This document shows, one piece after another, positions 14,831 through 15,621 of a stretch of DNA of 15,621 nt. Every line of letters starts with the position of its first letter. Positions within the stretch are counted from its first letter, which is position 1. Origin of the DNA: a bacterium (GTDB taxonomy: Bacteria; CSSED10-310; JAJRTK01); NCBI GenBank assembly GCA_024278345.1, contig JAJRTK010000221.1, forward strand, positions 1 to 15,621, read 5' to 3'. The notes beneath the pieces are model-generated. The model saw only the letters and a program-made list of their open reading frames with translations. It did not search any database and had not been told where the DNA came from. The position numbers were made by a program, and so were the translations under genes.

Positions 14831-15250
14831 TTCTGCCATCTGTCGAATCTGGAAACTATCGGCCAAAAGGCCTTCCATCATGCGCGCCCCGAGTTTATCC
14901 AGCGCGTCCAGGAGGGCGCGAACATCATCGTCGCCGGCAAGGGTTGGGGCACCGGATCATCCCGGGAGCATGCGGCTTGGGCCCTCAAAGGCGCAGGCAT
15001 CCGCCTGGTGATCGCTCGCTCCTTCGCCTTCATCCACGTCCGAAACCTGGTGAACGAATCCATCCCATTCCTGCAAGTGGATGGCAATAGACTCTACGAC
15101 GCGGTCACCGAAGGCTGTGAGATCACGGCCGACCTGGAAACAGGGCATATCCGGATCACTGGCGTGGAAGAAGAATTCCAGGGCAACCCACCACAAGGAG
15201 TCTCTTGGGCAATACAGCAAGCGGGTGGACTCGTGGCTTCCCTGCCCTGA
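14831..15250 (+). CDS. LeuD-type swivel domain, in-frame continuation after the TAA
   Basis: The 139 codons after the TAA complete the swivel domain of the upstream hydro-lyase, ending in TGA. They contain the substrate-binding block VAGKGWGTGSSREHA and the following ALKGAGIRLVIARSFAFIHVRNLVNE, both typical of LeuD and the aconitase C-terminal domain. No in-frame ATG or ribosome site lies near the beginning, and the first strands of the domain belong to the upstream ORF. It is therefore not an independent leuD gene but the severed end of a single-chain enzyme of about 651 residues. An in-frame GTG at 15008 exists but would delete the active-site motif. If the TAA is a base-call error or is read through, the enzyme is complete and probably functional. 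Confidence 0.85.
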   Translation, partial: FCHLSNLETIGQKAFHHARPEFIQRVQEGANIIVAGKGWGTGSSREHAAWALKGAGIRLVIARSFAFIHVRNLVNESIPFLQVDGNRLYDAVTEGCEITADLETGHIRITGVEEEFQGNPPQGVSWAIQQAGGLVASLP

Positions 15251-15377
15251 AGCGGGAATCAGGGTATCCACGCAAAGCGGGACAATGGGTCGCCGGGGAA
15301 AAACTTGGCATCGGGCAACGCCGCGCTCCGCTCGGCGGGTCACGTTTGCGTGAGTCGAAGGTCGGCCGGGAATTGTA

Positions 15378-15403
15378 GCGTGCGGGCCTTCTGGCCCGCA
15401 CGC
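15378..15403. terminator. Perfect 11-bp palindrome with 4-nt loop: terminator or dispersed palindromic repeat
   Basis: GCGTGCGGGCC, loop TTCT, GGCCCGCACGC. It lies 127 bases after the hydro-lyase stop, in the gap between converging genes, and TTTT follows 6 bases later (15410-15413). It could end transcription from the left. Its compact, perfect, GC-rich form also fits the REP-like intergenic palindromes scattered in many environmental genomes; a single copy cannot separate the two. Confidence 0.55.
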
Positions 15404-15479
15404 ATCGGGTTTTGCCCTGCACTCACCTGGGAGCACGCTCCACTGGAATCCTCTATGTACGCAGCGCGGGGTGGCGGGT

Positions 15480-15499
15480 GGCCGGAATGATGACCGGCC
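15480..15499. terminator. Weak hairpin just past the outer-membrane protein stop
   Basis: GGCCGG and CCGGCC pair around an 8-nt loop, 12 bases beyond the minus-strand stop at 15512. No T-run follows on either strand, so intrinsic termination would be inefficient. Confidence 0.3.
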
Positions 15500-15511
15500 C
15501 CAGAAGATCCA

Positions 15512-15621
15512 TCAAAAGTTTAGTCTCAGGCCGCCCACGATTTTCATTTGCGTCGTATCGACCTCGACCCTGTTCCCTTCCACGAGGTCGAGGCGGCCTT
15601 GAGCAAACATTCCCAGGGACT
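15512..15621 (-). CDS. C-terminus of a probable outer-membrane beta-barrel protein (partial, runs off right edge)
   Basis: Thirty-five codons on the minus strand lead to TGA at 15514-15512; the rest of the gene lies outside. The visible end shows alternating polar and apolar residues (AQGRLDLVEGNRVEVD) and finishes with the strand MKIVGGLRLNF. A final amphipathic strand ending in Phe is the usual signal for recognition by the BAM assembly complex, so a Gram-negative outer-membrane barrel is likely. The family cannot be named from this fragment. It converges with the hydro-lyase gene. Confidence 0.6.
   Translation of the reverse strand, partial: SLGMFAQGRLDLVEGNRVEVDTTQMKIVGGLRLNF

Noticed and set aside
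14682-15353. Overlapping ORFs near the end of the hydro-lyase as separate small genes
   Set aside because: They are other frames of the swivel-domain coding sequence or low-complexity reads of the intergenic gap.

Overview
The window is GC-rich bacterial DNA, densely coded on both strands. It contains no rRNA, tRNA, insertion sequence, CRISPR array or phage genes. The partial gene at the right edge ends like an outer-membrane beta-barrel (final residues GLRLNF), which suggests a Gram-negative cell. The mix of a TPR-CHAT protein, a giant Reg_prop sensor kinase, Hanks-type kinase modules, a fused aconitase-family hydratase and a pentapeptide protein recalls Acidobacteriota or a related environmental lineage. 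That placement is inference; no marker gene here fixes it.

Layout: (1) 1-1414, minus strand: a pentapeptide-repeat protein with a Cys/His N-terminus, a Pro-rich linker and a helical-repeat C-terminus, running off the left edge. (2) 1561-1950, minus: a DksA-family RNA polymerase-binding protein with a good promoter upstream. (3) 2155-6700, plus: three genes joined by 4-base overlaps, encoding a 65-aa Cys-rich zinc finger, a LACTB2-like metallo-beta-lactamase-fold hydrolase, and a 1158-aa exported TPR protein whose C-terminal CHAT domain has lost both catalytic residues. (4) 6821-7831, minus: a family-2 glycosyltransferase fused to a small Rossmann-like domain. (5) 7954-13212, plus: a roughly 1750-residue sensor with signal peptide, 14 propeller blades (2 x 7), Y_Y_Y domain, membrane helix, Ser/Thr kinase, GAF, PAS, histidine kinase and receiver, interrupted by an in-frame TAG in blade 5. 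(6) 13295-15250, plus: a single-chain LeuC-LeuD-type hydro-lyase, interrupted by an in-frame TAA at the start of its swivel domain. (7) 15512-15621, minus: the C-terminus of a probable outer-membrane protein. A strong palindrome lies in the gap between (6) and (7).

The two most notable signals are the sensor that joins a Ser/Thr kinase to a hybrid histidine kinase behind a double propeller, and the coupled zinc finger / MBL / pseudo-CHAT operon. The two interrupted genes keep their reading frame and good domain sequence after the stop. They are therefore recent nonsense mutations, sequence errors, or recoded stops. TAG ends dksA and the sensor gene in sensible places, so wholesale reassignment of TAG is unlikely.

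Functional links between regions are not obvious. The sensor probably detects an extracytoplasmic ligand and signals by phosphorylation. The pseudo-CHAT protein is probably a periplasmic or surface scaffold. The hydro-lyase is metabolic with unresolved substrate.
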